64,000 nt of DNA from Symsagittifera roscoffensis (GCF_963678635.1 NC_087070.1:8900539-8964538), one strand, 5' to 3'; positions 10,353-20,171 are shown, counted from the stretch's first letter. Numbers and translations: made by a program. Notes: generated by a model not told the origin, from the letters alone.

Positions 10353-10834
10353 TGTTGCAATGCAAATGTAGAGTATAGAATGTAGAGTATAGATGCATAT
10401 AAAACAATAGTATAAATGCATAAAACTGAACCAAAATGTAACAACAATAAGCACAGTTGGCCGAGTGGCCTAAGCTAACGCCGATTATATAGGTTAACAG
10501 TTGACGTAGGTTCGAGTCCCCCACCTGCCCATGTATTAATATACTAAAAACGGGGGTTACATCCTATTTTAACTGTTTTTTGGTTCTAATTCGGTTCAGC
10601 CTTGATTAAGGTTGACCGCCAAAAAGAGCAATTTGTCTCAAGGACATTACCGACCGGTCCTTGTGGCTAGCTTGCGCCGATTTGTACCAAAAACGCTCAG
10701 ATGCTAAAAAAGTTATATGATGTTTTTGATCGATAGAGAATGCCGAAATTTATCTATTTGCCTGAGTTATTTACCGAAAAATATCTCTTATTAATTTAAC
10801 GAATTTTGATCAGTTTTGGAGATTAGCGAGCATA
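10353..10834 (+). repeat. BEL 5' LTR
   Basis: 482 bp, defined by alignment with the 3' LTR and by the flanking TAGGC duplication. Contains a TATA-like ATATAAAA near 10395 and a tRNA-like segment with A-box and B-box matches at 10458-10519. Confidence 0.93.
10446..10581 (+). promoter_or_regulatory. tRNA-like pol III promoter motif in the 5' LTR
   Basis: TGGCCGAGTGG at 10458-10468 matches the pol III A box, and GGTTCGAGTCC at 10509-10519 matches the B box. Their spacing fits a tRNA with a long variable arm (Leu/Ser type). T runs at 10567-10570 and 10576-10581 could end a transcript of roughly 120 nt. Acceptor, D and T stems do not pair well, so I do not call a working tRNA. It is either a tRNA-derived promoter or a tRNA fossil captured by the LTR. 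Confidence 0.6.
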
Positions 10835-10838
10835 TTTT

Positions 10839-10856
10839 TGGCGCCCCACAAGGGAC
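10839..10856 (+). promoter_or_regulatory. Candidate tRNA primer-binding site of BEL
   Basis: TGGCGCCCCACAAGGGAC starts four bases after the 5' LTR. It begins TGG, as expected opposite a tRNA CCA end, and resembles lysine-tRNA primer sites (TGGCGCCC...GGGAC) with a few mismatches. The assignment to lysine is inferred. Confidence 0.65.
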
Positions 10857-10905
10857 CATCCCGAGGTCTTCTCTTCACGACACGAGCCACGAGCTTCTCC
10901 CAGGG

Positions 10906-11010
10906 ACACAAGGAACAGAATGTTCTATTAACGAGGGACACCTATTTTTCACGAAGTCGGTCGACACAATTATTCACAAGGGACAGAATGTTCTATTAAC
11001 AAGGGACCGA
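10906..11010 (+). repeat. Short direct repeat in the BEL leader
   Basis: Two copies, about 67 bp apart, sharing CAGAATGTTCTATTAAC flanked by ACAAGG and AGGGAC. The flanks echo the end of the primer-site candidate. Possible packaging or recombination remnant; function unknown. Confidence 0.6.
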
Positions 11011-11930
11011 CACGACTAAATTCCGTACACGACACGATCCACCAGACAACACTTTTCTCTGCCATCAGTTGACGTACCCAGTTGACAATCAAGAAGGCAG
11101 TGAAAATCGAAAGCAGTGATCTTTTGAGTTTGATTGTTGCAACTAGGTGACTAGGGAAAAAAGTGAAGAAGTGAAAGTAAAGAAGGTCTATCTGTTTTTT
11201 GTGCCGCAGACCAAGGACCAAGGAAATTCCAAGCGAACTGACTCTGCACTTAATTTGGAGCCTTCCGTTTACGGGCCAAATGGACACAACACTTGTGAAT
11301 TTGAGAGTGAACTAAAGACCTAGTCTGCGAAGATCTTTTCTGCAGAGAAGCCGACAGACGACAGAGCAGACAGACGAAAGAGCAGACTGACTAGCGGAAA
11401 AGAGGCCTGTTGAGGTGTCCTGATTGTTGAGTTTTAGTCAAGGTGGAGCTGTGTTTTTCCTCGACACCCGAAGTTTTGGATTTTTTCCCGGTGACGCCAA
11501 TCTCCAATTAAAAACTGTAAGACGTTTCCAAAACTTTTAAAACTCTCCATTCGTGCTTTAAATTTAAATACGATGTCATTTATGATAGAATTTTTCCCGC
11601 AAGCTAGCCCCCGGTAATTTTTCTCAATACCCAAAATTTTGGACAGTTCTGTTGAACTGAAATATCTTACAGTCGGTACATAGACAAACTGACTTGACAT
11701 TTTTTCTCGATACCAAAATTTTTTGGATAATTGTGAACGGAATATTAATCAGTGAAATCGAAACATAGACAAGAGGTACTGGACTAGTTTTTTGGATTGG
11801 TTTATGACTCGAACCTGCTGACCAAAATTTTCTGAAAAATGTTGTATAAAAAGTAAAAAAATTGCCAAAAAATCCTCAAAACGTCTCCAGAATTCTGCGA
11901 AACTGTGCTGTAAGATGACACCAACCTTAT
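11011..11930 (+). other. BEL leader, non-coding
   Basis: Untranslated leader with purine-rich stretches and several AAAATTTT runs. Short minus-strand open frames (10970-11287, 11434-11700) have no recognisable feature and are not called. Confidence 0.5.
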
Positions 11931-12276
11931 GTTAAGTGGTCTGGTAGCGAAATATCAGGCAAATTAAGTTGAGTTTTTTCATCCTCAGGTTTCTTCCGCG
12001 TGTGTTGTTGGAACTTAACCAATTTGCCTGATCCCCCACCCACCATTGGTGAAACTGAAAGCCAGTTCGCTTCGAGTAAAACAAAGCCGTTTCAGCCCGT
12101 CAGATTATTGACTTCGTTGCGTGACAGTAAAGTTAAGTGGTCAGGTACGGTAATATTAAGTGAGTTAAGTTGAATTCTTTCATCCTCAGGTTTACTCCGT
12201 GTGTGTTGTTGGAGTTCAACCGACCTACTTAATTTTCCAACCCCATTGGTACTTAAGCGTAACGAAGCCGTCGCAT
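11931..12276 (+). repeat. Direct repeat in the BEL leader, period 201 bp
   Basis: GTTAAGTGG begins related copies at 11931 and 12132, with the shared downstream parts TCATCCTCAGGTTT, CCGNGTGTGTTGTTGGA and AAGCCGT. Each copy holds a pyrimidine-rich tract ending CAG at about 11987 and 12188, which resembles a 3' splice site. The second lies about 100 bp before the accessory ORF. A splice role is inference. Confidence 0.65.
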
Positions 12277-12291
12277 AGGACCCCCAAGTGT

Positions 12292-12936
12292 ATGGTATTC
12301 ATCCTAGGAGCTAGTTCTTTGGATCACGCGCTCCGAAAACTTCCCGCTCCGTCCCAGAAGCGCGTCAAAGATACTTGCTTTACGAAGCCAGGTTTAAGTT
12401 TGAACTTTAACGCTAGGGACTCTCAGAAAACGATACAGTACTACCTTCATCACTACTTGTCGCACCGTAACGACCTTGTAATTTGGCACGACGCCATTAA
12501 TAACTCGATAAGTAGGCACCGCAGCAACAATAACCGCAAGCTGAGTAGTGAGCAACTTGTCAATTTGTTATTAAGGTATAGGACAAACATTTGTGCGATC
12601 GTATACTGTAGACGGAACGGAACCGAGGATATAGAGGAAAGTTTAGGTTCAACAGGTATTCTCGTTCTCAACGTCGTTAAAGACTTTATCTCTAAGCGTA
12701 AGGCTAAGGACCAGGTACTAATTGAGAAGTACAAAGAGCTTCACCAGCCTCCTTCCCTTGAGTTAAAGACTCTCCTCCTTCTAAGGCGTTATAGCGCTAA
12801 TCTTAACATCCTTAAGACACGTAAGAAGCGAAACCGCTTACCCCTCAAAGCTCGGAAAGCTATAAGAAATAGGCTTCAGGTAGAAGCTTTGAGACGTCAA
12901 GTTCCCCCGTCTTGTAAGCTAATGTTGATTTACTAA
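12292..12936 (+). CDS. BEL accessory ORF upstream of gag, SGNH-like fold suspected
   Basis: 214 codons from the ATG at 12292 (MVFILGASSLDHALRKL). The frame is open from 12199, but the earlier ATG lies inside the leader repeat. The pattern resembles an alpha/beta hydrolase-like core: strand MVFILGASS with a small-residue loop in the place of a GDS block, strand DLVIWHDAINNS in the place of the G-x-N-D block, then strands CAIVYCRRNG and ILVLNVV. The tail is very basic (KTRKKRNRL, KARKAIRNRL), suggesting nucleic-acid binding or nuclear entry. Standard BEL/Pao elements do not need such a gene. It precedes the gag ORF by about 90 bp on the same strand. The SGNH likeness is inference from pattern, without a full catalytic triad. 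Confidence 0.6.
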   Translation: MVFILGASSLDHALRKLPAPSQKRVKDTCFTKPGLSLNFNARDSQKTIQYYLHHYLSHRNDLVIWHDAINNSISRHRSNNNRKLSSEQLVNLLLRYRTNICAIVYCRRNGTEDIEESLGSTGILVLNVVKDFISKRKAKDQVLIEKYKELHQPPSLELKTLLLLRRYSANLNILKTRKKRNRLPLKARKAIRNRLQVEALRRQVPPSCKLMLIY

Positions 12937-13029
12937 TGCAAATTTGATTACGTACCAAAACAGTATCTCATTTTATTGATTGTTTTCTATAAGTGAGCAT
13001 CCGTAGAATATTGTCAATTTGTGAAAAAC

Positions 13030-14550
13030 ATGGACGAAAAATTCCAAAGTAAGATACGCAAGTTATTCGAAACCCGTCTAAATCTAGAAAATGAGCTGCT
13101 TAAAGGTCACTCATTATTACTTGAGTACATTGAGAATAATAGTCGCACTACAAAAATTGATAATGCTGTTTACAAATGTAAAATTGCGTTGGAAAAAGCT
13201 GTCGACGTCAATGAGCAATTAATTAGGTTAGCGGGAAAAACGGAAAATCCTGAAAAAATTATTGCTCAGCAAGACCTTTGGCTTAAGAAAGTAACCGAAA
13301 TGAACGATAAAGTAATGCACGAAGCTCAGAGTTACAAGATGAGCCTTGAACCTTCGTCATTTCCAGCAGCCGGCATTACAGGGAGCAAGGGATCTTTACA
13401 ACAAACTAGGTCTGAGACATCCTCACACTCGCACAAAACAAGTGATTCAGCAGCACGAGTATCTGAAAACAGGTCTAAGGTCTCTAATAAGTCTAAGGAT
13501 AGTAGAAAGCTTGACTCACATAAGTCTGATAAATCTGCTTCCACTCGTCATACGTCGACTGTTCGCACTATGTCATCAAGTGAGAAACGGCATGAGTTAG
13601 CTTTAGTAAAACGACGCCATGAGGAGCTGGAAAGGCAGTATCAAGTATCTTTAAGACTTAAAGAGCAAGAGAACCGTCTTAAGTTCGAACAAAGTCAGCT
13701 GGAACTAGAGCAATTGGCTGAAAATCATAAAAAGCAACTAATTGAAATGGAATTGAAAGCGTTTGAACTTGAGGACAGTTCATCTGAGGTTAGCGAGAAG
13801 GTAGCGCAAAGTAACTTAACAGGAGTAAGTCAACCTATTTCAAAGGTAGCAACCGATCGAACTAATGATTGGGTAGACTCTGTTAGTTCACAAGCACCTT
13901 CCGACGTTGCTAGTGCGCCCGGTTTGCAGGCCTTCACTCATGTACCCATTTCGTCAGGACCGATGACTTCCGCCCTCCTTGCTCATGCAATTCACACCAG
14001 TAATAGTCATAACCATGAGCACACAGCATTGAGTGACCCTGGAATCCATAGTTATGGACATCGGGCTATGCCTCAATTTGGCAGTGCAAGCCGTTTGCCA
14101 TTGCAAGCTTCTGTTTCATTCCCAGCCTCTGTTCCATTCCCAGTTAACAATATGCATTCTAGTGCACACGTGTTACCACCACCGTCTGCTGTTCCTTTAC
14201 AAACCATGAGTTCAAACATAACTAATGGTAGTTTTGCCATCGCGCAACCGGAATCATTACCTGTCCCAATGTTACCGGCCCAACCCGGTTCTGGTTTTGT
14301 TTCTTTGTCGCCTGCATTTGCTGGTGGTGGCTTCTCATCTTCTGGAGTAAACACAACGCCGGTTTTCTTTTCGGCACCTAATTGCCATGCAGCGCCAGTC
14401 CAGACGCAACATAATCTTCCCTTTGTTCCGCATACTGTGTCACCTAATATCAACGATTACACAAGTGATGCAAACTTATGGCGATTGGCAGCTACAACTC
14501 CAATCGTCACGCCTGCTCAGTGTTGTAATGCTGGAAACATTTTTTTCTAA
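13030..14550 (+). CDS. BEL gag N-terminal ORF
   Basis: 506 codons from the ATG at 13030 (MDEKFQSKIRKLFETRL). The first 120 residues are helical and charged. A Ser/Lys-rich linker follows, then a coiled coil near 13580-13790 (HEELERQYQVSLRLKEQ and on). The last 200 residues are Ser/Pro/Ala/Phe-rich and of low complexity. This fits the N-terminal gag region of BEL/Pao elements. It overlaps the start of the following pol ORF by about 160 bp in another frame. In life it would form part of the particle shell. Confidence 0.8.
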   Translation: MDEKFQSKIRKLFETRLNLENELLKGHSLLLEYIENNSRTTKIDNAVYKCKIALEKAVDVNEQLIRLAGKTENPEKIIAQQDLWLKKVTEMNDKVMHEAQSYKMSLEPSSFPAAGITGSKGSLQQTRSETSSHSHKTSDSAARVSENRSKVSNKSKDSRKLDSHKSDKSASTRHTSTVRTMSSSEKRHELALVKRRHEELERQYQVSLRLKEQENRLKFEQSQLELEQLAENHKKQLIEMELKAFELEDSSSEVSEKVAQSNLTGVSQPISKVATDRTNDWVDSVSSQAPSDVASAPGLQAFTHVPISSGPMTSALLAHAIHTSNSHNHEHTALSDPGIHSYGHRAMPQFGSASRLPLQASVSFPASVPFPVNNMHSSAHVLPPPSAVPLQTMSSNITNGSFAIAQPESLPVPMLPAQPGSGFVSLSPAFAGGGFSSSGVNTTPVFFSAPNCHAAPVQTQHNLPFVPHTVSPNINDYTSDANLWRLAATTPIVTPAQCCNAGNIFF

Positions 14551-17500
14551 TGTGACAACTGTTGTCCCATCGTGTAACACCGCCGCTCCTTATACTAGTG
14601 GTGGGACTGTGTATTTTAATACTCCCCCAGTTCAGCCACAACATGTTCCGTATTTCGTCAATCAAACTAATACTGGTTATCAGCCAGTCAACGAAGACTA
14701 CGCACCGTCTCTCGCTTATCCGAACCAAGGTTGTTCATCGGATCGACCTCTCTCCGCTCGTGAATTGGCGGAATTATTGATGCATAGCCGCAAAGATCAT
14801 CTTCCTGAATGGAAGTTAGCCCAGTTTGACGGCAACCCGTTAAACTGGCACGAATGGTTTGGTCAGTTTAAGTCCACCGTTGATTCCGCTGTTCTCACCG
14901 ATGATACGAAATTGACATACTTAAAAACGCTCGTCACAGGCAAAGCAAAAACCGCAATTGCGGAGTTTAGTTATAGTGGCGTTATGTACAAGGATGCACT
15001 GGCCACCTTGCAACGGAAGTTTGGGCAACCACATGCCATTGTTGGTGCGCATCTTGATAAGCTGAATACTTTTCCTCCACTTAAGATGCACAATTCGGAA
15101 AATGTCATTAGTTTCTCCTCTGCCATATCTGGCCTCGTAGCAGTTTTCAAATCATTGTCTTTCAACGATGATCTAAAGAGTGTTAACCTGTTAAACCAAG
15201 CTGTTAGTAAACTTCCGCCTAACCTCAAGGAGGCTTGGTCAATGCATACTGTTAGACATAATTGGCAGCGACCAACACTCTTAGACTTTAACAACTGGTT
15301 GAAAGAAAAGGCCGAGGGGCATGAAAGATTACGTTTACTCAGCTCTAAGGCAAAAAACGAAGAACCGGTTAAACCAAAAACAACCAAAGTTTTTGCAGCC
15401 AATAGCCAGGTAACTAGTAAGGCTCAGGATAAGTCTAAGTTTCCGCCGTGCGTTTTGTGTAGGGGTAGTCATGCATTGTGGAATTGTGCTGTTTTTAAGG
15501 AAAAGAATGCTACTCAGCGAGCAAAATACGTAGCTGAACAGAAACTTTGCTTCGCTTGTCTCAATGGCAATCATAGTTTCCGGCAATGTTCTAGAGCAAA
15601 AAAGTGCCCGAAGCCAGAGTGTGATAGCACACATAATGTCTTGCTCCATGGAGCCGAAAGAATATTTCCTCGGAAGGAAAATTCAAATGTCTCGAATAAG
15701 GCTGGAGCAAACAAATCCAAGGAGAATACAAACACTTCCACCCATGCCGCTGTTAGTGATGTACTTGACATTGAATCTTCTAAAGGGTTGTTGCCAATTG
15801 CAACACTTGGTGTATCCTCGGATGTAACCAGTCTCCTGACGTTGGTTCTTTGTGATAGCGCATCGACTCACTCCTGGGTGTCTTCGTCACTCGTAAACCG
15901 TCTCGGCTTAGTGGGGGAGCCCGTTAACTTGTCAATTAGTGGTTTCAATTCGACCACCGTTGTTGAGACTCAGAGGGTCAAGTTTACAGTTTCCTCCGAG
16001 CCGAATAATAGTGATTTCGTATTTTCTCTCTGTGCATATGTTAAAGACAATATTCGGATTGGTTCCGAATTAATCAATATTGCTGATTTGCAGAATAAAT
16101 ATCCACAATTAGCACCTATTAAGCCCATTCAATATACTTATGAGGACGTTGAAGTTATTATCGGACAAGACTACTACCACGCCGTTAGACCCATTGAGTT
16201 CATTTTGGGAGATGATAAAAACTCACCGTGTTCCGTTCGTCTACCGATAGGTTGGGTCTTAAGTGGTCCGTTGCCGCCGTCCGGTAATTCTACTTCTTCG
16301 TGTTTCAAGTGTGTTGTTGAAGATTCTTCTCTGACCGACCAGATAAAATCCTGGTACGAGTTGGAATCGTATGGTGCTTTCAAACAAGTCGATGCCCGTT
16401 CCGCCGCGGATAAACATGCTTTATCCATCCTCAATGCTGAAACCGTTCACAATGGCGAAAGATACATTGTGCCTATGCTTTGGATTGATAGTAATGTCAG
16501 TCTACCAAACAATTATTACTCGTCACTCGCCCAATTTAAATCATTGGAGAGAAGGTTAAGTAAAGACCCTGAGCTGCGCGAAAGATACGCAGAAACAATT
16601 AGAGAGGACATTAGGAAAGGCTATGTCGTTACTGTCGAACCGCATGATCCACGTAAGCGTTCCGATCGCGAGTGGTATCTTCCGCACCATCCCGTCGTAA
16701 ATCCGAATAAGCCGGGTAAGGTGCGCCGAGTCCTTAATGGGGCTTCTAAGTTTCATGGCACATCCTTAAATAAGTCCTTATTGGTGGGTCCTGACCTACT
16801 CCAAAATTTAATTTTTGTGCTTTTGCGATTCCGTCAACATAAGTACGCCGTCTCCGCGGATATAGAGGGTATGTTCCTCCAGGTAGGAGTCCTTGCCCGC
16901 GATCAAATTTCGCTCCGTTTTTTGTGGCGGGAGGATACCACTTCCGATGTGGTAGTTCATCAGTACACTCGCCATATATTCGGCGCACGGGATTCGCCTA
17001 CGTGCGCCAATTTCGCGTTGCGAAAAACAGCAACTGATAATATGTCCACACACCCTGAGGCCGCCTCAGTCGTAAATGAAAAATTTTACATGGACGATTA
17101 CTTGGATTCATTCGAGAACGTTACCCAAGCAATTAAAACTAGTCGCGATTTGGTTTCCTTACTAAAATTGGGAGGATTTAATTTGACTAAATTTGTCAGT
17201 AATGCTGATGAAATCACTTCAGCAATGAACCCCGAGGAATCCGAAACCTCATCTTCACCCATCAAGGAAATATGTAACGGTGCCGAACAATCATCACACG
17301 TCTTAGGTCTTAAGTGGGACCATGTGAAAGACACATTGGTTGTTAGCAGAGGCGTGGATCGTCCTCTCGATAAAGCAATAACTCAACGAACCGTCTTGAG
17401 TTTCGTCTCTTCTGTGTTTGACCCTGTTGGGTTAGTAGCTCCATACACAGTTAGGGCCCGTCTTTTACTGAAAGATATTTGGAAAATCAGTGGTCAAAGT

Positions 17501-19708
17501 TGGGACGACGAATTGCCAGAAGACATAAGAGATAAGTTTCTCGAGTGGCACTCCGGTCTCCCTCTCTTAGGGCAATTGACTATTCCCCGTTGTTACTTCA
17601 CAGAGCCTGTTGATCAAATTGAGCTCCACATGTTCGGTGATAGCTCGCAGGACGTTTTCTGTGCTGTTGGATTTTTGCGTGCGCGACTCGCGGGCTCGCA
17701 TAAAACTCAAATATCCTTCATCTTTGGTAAAGCTCGCGTTGCGCCCATGAAAGCGCTATCTATACCGAAGCTAGAGCTTCAAGCTGCTCTGCTCGCCACA
17801 CGACTAAAAGATGATATACTGACCGCCCTTACCGTCTCTATTAATCATGTCTTTATGTGGACAGATAGTACAACAGTTTTGCAGTGGCTAAACTCCACTG
17901 AAAAATTACCTGTATTCGTCGCTAATCGTGTCGGCGAAATCCTCGAGTCGACCACTATTGATGAGTGGCACCATGTTCTGAGCGGCGATAATCCAGCTGA
18001 TACCGGTACGCGGGGGATTTCTTCGGAAGCCCTCAAGGATAGCAGCTGGGTTATTGGTCCGAGCATCCTCAGGACTACTGATTGGCCGTTTATACCCGAT
18101 GAACGTGTAATCAATAAAATTCGTTTGAAGGGTCCTTCTTGTGATGTTGATAATTGCTTGGAGACATCATCTTCCTTCGTCACCGATGTCACATCAATCA
18201 AACATCCCGAACACGGGTTCAATTGGGAAAGGTTCAGTTCCTTTACAAGATATAAACGAGTAGTCGCTTTTATGTTGAGGATGTTGCCTTCACATAAGCA
18301 TTTTCGTGGTAAGGACTTACGAATCACCGACCCCACTGAACTTGATATTGCAGAAAGCAAATTGATTCATCTTGCTCAGATGGAATCCTTTCCCGTTGAG
18401 TTAAAAACACTCACCGCTGGCAAACCTATTAAGAATAGTAGTAAAATTGCCACATACTCGCCATTTATCGGTCCCGCTGGAATCATTCGTTCCACCGGAC
18501 GGATTGTGCGCTTAGTGAATACCGAGTTTGATACTAAGCACCCAATAATACTCGACGCCCGACATACCTTAGTTCGTTTGTTGGCCCGCAGCCTCCACCA
18601 TAAGCATTTTCATCAAGGATTAGATTACAAGCGCTCCGTTTTAAATATGAAATATGCAGTACTTGGGTTGCGTCGACTACTTCGGTCTATCGAAAATCAA
18701 TGTGTGACATGCCGTAAACGCAAAGCAAGCACCATCCAGCCAATTATGTCCGATTTACCTGTCGAACGTCTCGGATATAAGCAACCACCCTTCAATCATA
18801 CGGGTGTGGATTACTTTGGACCGCTTTACGTTCCGGTTCGCAGAAGCACGGAAAAAAGATGGGGATTCCTTTTTACTTGCCTCACCACCAGGGCTGTACA
18901 CCTTGAGATTGTACCATCTCTGGACACCAGTTCGTGTGTCATGGGCATTGAACGTTTCGTTGCGCGCCGTGGTACGCCAAGCACAATCTGGTCGGATAAT
19001 GGCACGAACTTCGTTGGTGCGGAAAAGGAATTACTTGCCTGCATCAAGAGCTGGAATGGCATGGCTCCGACCATTTTTGCACATAAAGGTGTTACTTGGA
19101 AATTTAACCCGCCAGGCGCACCCCATCATGGCGGCTCCTGGGAACGCCTCGTCCGAAGCGTGAAGCGCGTGCTGTACGATATCCTAGGCAGTAGGCGAGT
19201 CACTGAAGAGGTGTTAGGAACAACACTCTGCTTAGTTGAACAGGCTTTGAATTCGAGGCCAATCACTCCCGTTAGTACCGATTCACGTGAGTTAGAAGCG
19301 TTAACCCCAAACCATTTTTTGCTTGGACAACATGCCACAAGCTTTCCTTCGCTTTTACCCGGGGAGCACTTCGATCACAAGAAAAGGTACGTGCGAGCGC
19401 AGTCATATGCTAACGCGATTTGGTCTCGTTGGCTTCGAGAATATGTTCCCTCGCTGAATAAGCGTGTCAAGTGGCACACTCATTCTGACTTCACTCTTAA
19501 AACAGGCGATCTCGTGTGGGTGATTGAGTCCGATAGTCCGCGTGGGTACTACCCTCTCGCCCGAATCGTCAAGCTAAACTACGGACAGGACGGTTGCGCC
19601 CGATCCGCCCTTGTCAGGACCGCAACCCGTGAAGTCACGCGGCCGACCGTTAAGCTCGCTCCGGTTCTTCCTTCTTCAGGGGGGGAGGATGTTGCAATGC
19701 AAATGTAG
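14387..19708 (+). CDS. BEL gag-pol: capsid, protease, RT, RNase H, integrase
   Basis: 1773 codons. About 14810-15330 is a DUF1759-type gag capsid region (HEWFGQFKSTVDS). Zinc knuckles lie at 15449-15487 (CVLCRGSHALWNC) and 15547-15590 (CFACLNGNHSFRQC). The aspartic protease of DUF1758 type has LCDSASTHSWV near 15850. RT has ADIEGMFLQV, HIFGARDSPTCANFAL and YMDD at 17087-17098. RNase H has FGDSSQD and MWTDSTTVLQWL. Integrase has the HH-CC zinc region near 18590-18720 and a D,D,E core (VDYFGP 18806, WSDNGTNF 18990, GSWERLV 19134). A DUF5641-like tail ends in the 3' LTR. The order protease, RT, RNase H, integrase with A17/DUF1758 features is diagnostic of BEL/Pao. Confidence 0.95.
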   Translation: MQRQSRRNIIFPLFRILCHLISTITQVMQTYGDWQLQLQSSRLLSVVMLETFFSNVTTVVPSCNTAAPYTSGGTVYFNTPPVQPQHVPYFVNQTNTGYQPVNEDYAPSLAYPNQGCSSDRPLSARELAELLMHSRKDHLPEWKLAQFDGNPLNWHEWFGQFKSTVDSAVLTDDTKLTYLKTLVTGKAKTAIAEFSYSGVMYKDALATLQRKFGQPHAIVGAHLDKLNTFPPLKMHNSENVISFSSAISGLVAVFKSLSFNDDLKSVNLLNQAVSKLPPNLKEAWSMHTVRHNWQRPTLLDFNNWLKEKAEGHERLRLLSSKAKNEEPVKPKTTKVFAANSQVTSKAQDKSKFPPCVLCRGSHALWNCAVFKEKNATQRAKYVAEQKLCFACLNGNHSFRQCSRAKKCPKPECDSTHNVLLHGAERIFPRKENSNVSNKAGANKSKENTNTSTHAAVSDVLDIESSKGLLPIATLGVSSDVTSLLTLVLCDSASTHSWVSSSLVNRLGLVGEPVNLSISGFNSTTVVETQRVKFTVSSEPNNSDFVFSLCAYVKDNIRIGSELINIADLQNKYPQLAPIKPIQYTYEDVEVIIGQDYYHAVRPIEFILGDDKNSPCSVRLPIGWVLSGPLPPSGNSTSSCFKCVVEDSSLTDQIKSWYELESYGAFKQVDARSAADKHALSILNAETVHNGERYIVPMLWIDSNVSLPNNYYSSLAQFKSLERRLSKDPELRERYAETIREDIRKGYVVTVEPHDPRKRSDREWYLPHHPVVNPNKPGKVRRVLNGASKFHGTSLNKSLLVGPDLLQNLIFVLLRFRQHKYAVSADIEGMFLQVGVLARDQISLRFLWREDTTSDVVVHQYTRHIFGARDSPTCANFALRKTATDNMSTHPEAASVVNEKFYMDDYLDSFENVTQAIKTSRDLVSLLKLGGFNLTKFVSNADEITSAMNPEESETSSSPIKEICNGAEQSSHVLGLKWDHVKDTLVVSRGVDRPLDKAITQRTVLSFVSSVFDPVGLVAPYTVRARLLLKDIWKISGQSWDDELPEDIRDKFLEWHSGLPLLGQLTIPRCYFTEPVDQIELHMFGDSSQDVFCAVGFLRARLAGSHKTQISFIFGKARVAPMKALSIPKLELQAALLATRLKDDILTALTVSINHVFMWTDSTTVLQWLNSTEKLPVFVANRVGEILESTTIDEWHHVLSGDNPADTGTRGISSEALKDSSWVIGPSILRTTDWPFIPDERVINKIRLKGPSCDVDNCLETSSSFVTDVTSIKHPEHGFNWERFSSFTRYKRVVAFMLRMLPSHKHFRGKDLRITDPTELDIAESKLIHLAQMESFPVELKTLTAGKPIKNSSKIATYSPFIGPAGIIRSTGRIVRLVNTEFDTKHPIILDARHTLVRLLARSLHHKHFHQGLDYKRSVLNMKYAVLGLRRLLRSIENQCVTCRKRKASTIQPIMSDLPVERLGYKQPPFNHTGVDYFGPLYVPVRRSTEKRWGFLFTCLTTRAVHLEIVPSLDTSSCVMGIERFVARRGTPSTIWSDNGTNFVGAEKELLACIKSWNGMAPTIFAHKGVTWKFNPPGAPHHGGSWERLVRSVKRVLYDILGSRRVTEEVLGTTLCLVEQALNSRPITPVSTDSRELEALTPNHFLLGQHATSFPSLLPGEHFDHKKRYVRAQSYANAIWSRWLREYVPSLNKRVKWHTHSDFTLKTGDLVWVIESDSPRGYYPLARIVKLNYGQDGCARSALVRTATREVTRPTVKLAPVLPSSGGEDVAMQM
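19679..19689 (+). promoter_or_regulatory. BEL polypurine tract
   Basis: GGGGGGGAGGA stands immediately before the 3' LTR, inside the end of the pol frame. This is the expected plus-strand primer of reverse transcription. Confidence 0.85.
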
Positions 19709-20171
19709 AGTATAGAATGTAGAGTATAGATGCATATAAAACAATAGTATAAATGCATAAAACTGAACCAAAATGTAACAACAATAAGCACAGTTGGCCG
19801 AGTGGCCTAAGCTAACGCCGATTATATAGGTTAACAGTTGACGTAGGTTCGAGTCCCCCACCTGCCCATGTATTAATATACTAAAAACGGGGGTTAACTC
19901 CTATTTTAACTGTTTTTTGGTTCTAATTCGGTTCAGCCTTGATTAAGGTTGACCGCCAAAAAGAGCAATTTGTCTCAAGGACATTACCGACCGGTCCTTG
20001 TGGCTAGCTTGCGCCGATTTGTACCAAAAACGCTCAGATGCTAAAAAAGTTATATGATGTTTTTGATCGATAGAGAATGCCGAAATTTATCTATTTGCCT
20101 GAGTTATTTACCGAAAAATATCTCTTATTAATTTAACGAATTTTGATCAGTTTTGGAGATTAGCGAGCATA
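19690..20171 (+). repeat. BEL 3' LTR
   Basis: 482 bp, same as the 5' LTR apart from two adjacent bases at 19897-19898. Followed by the target duplication TAGGC at 20172-20176. The pol stop codon lies 19 bp inside it. Confidence 0.93.
19783..19918 (+). promoter_or_regulatory. tRNA-like pol III promoter motif in the 3' LTR
   Basis: A box at 19795-19805 and B box at 19846-19856, identical to those of the 5' LTR. In this copy a pol III transcript would run out of the element's end toward the interrupted minus-strand locus, antisense to it, unless it stops at the nearby T runs. Confidence 0.55.

Larger units (their letters stand above)
10353..20171 (+). mobile_element. BEL/Pao LTR retrotransposon, nearly whole, young
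   Basis: A 9.8-kb element with 482-bp LTRs (10353-10834 and 19690-20171) beginning TGTTGCAATG and ending GAGCATA, a 5-bp target duplication, a primer-site candidate, a purine tract, and a gag-pol coding region with protease, RT, RNase H and integrase in BEL order. It carries an additional ORF upstream of gag. By eye the LTRs differ at two adjacent positions (10560-10561 against 19897-19898), so the insertion is recent. It looks whole or nearly whole, with at most about one break. It sits inside the minus-strand SGNH locus, in opposite orientation. Confidence 0.95.

Noticed and set aside
9906-10454. Protein starting MLIVVTFWFSFMHLYYCF with an N-terminal membrane segment
   Set aside because: The hydrophobic start is translated BEL LTR; the same text appears at the other LTR (19579-19861).
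10446-10535. A functional tRNA-Leu or tRNA-Ser gene in the BEL LTR
   Set aside because: A and B boxes are good, but the acceptor, D and T stems do not pair and no clean anticodon arm forms. Kept only as a pol III promoter-like motif.
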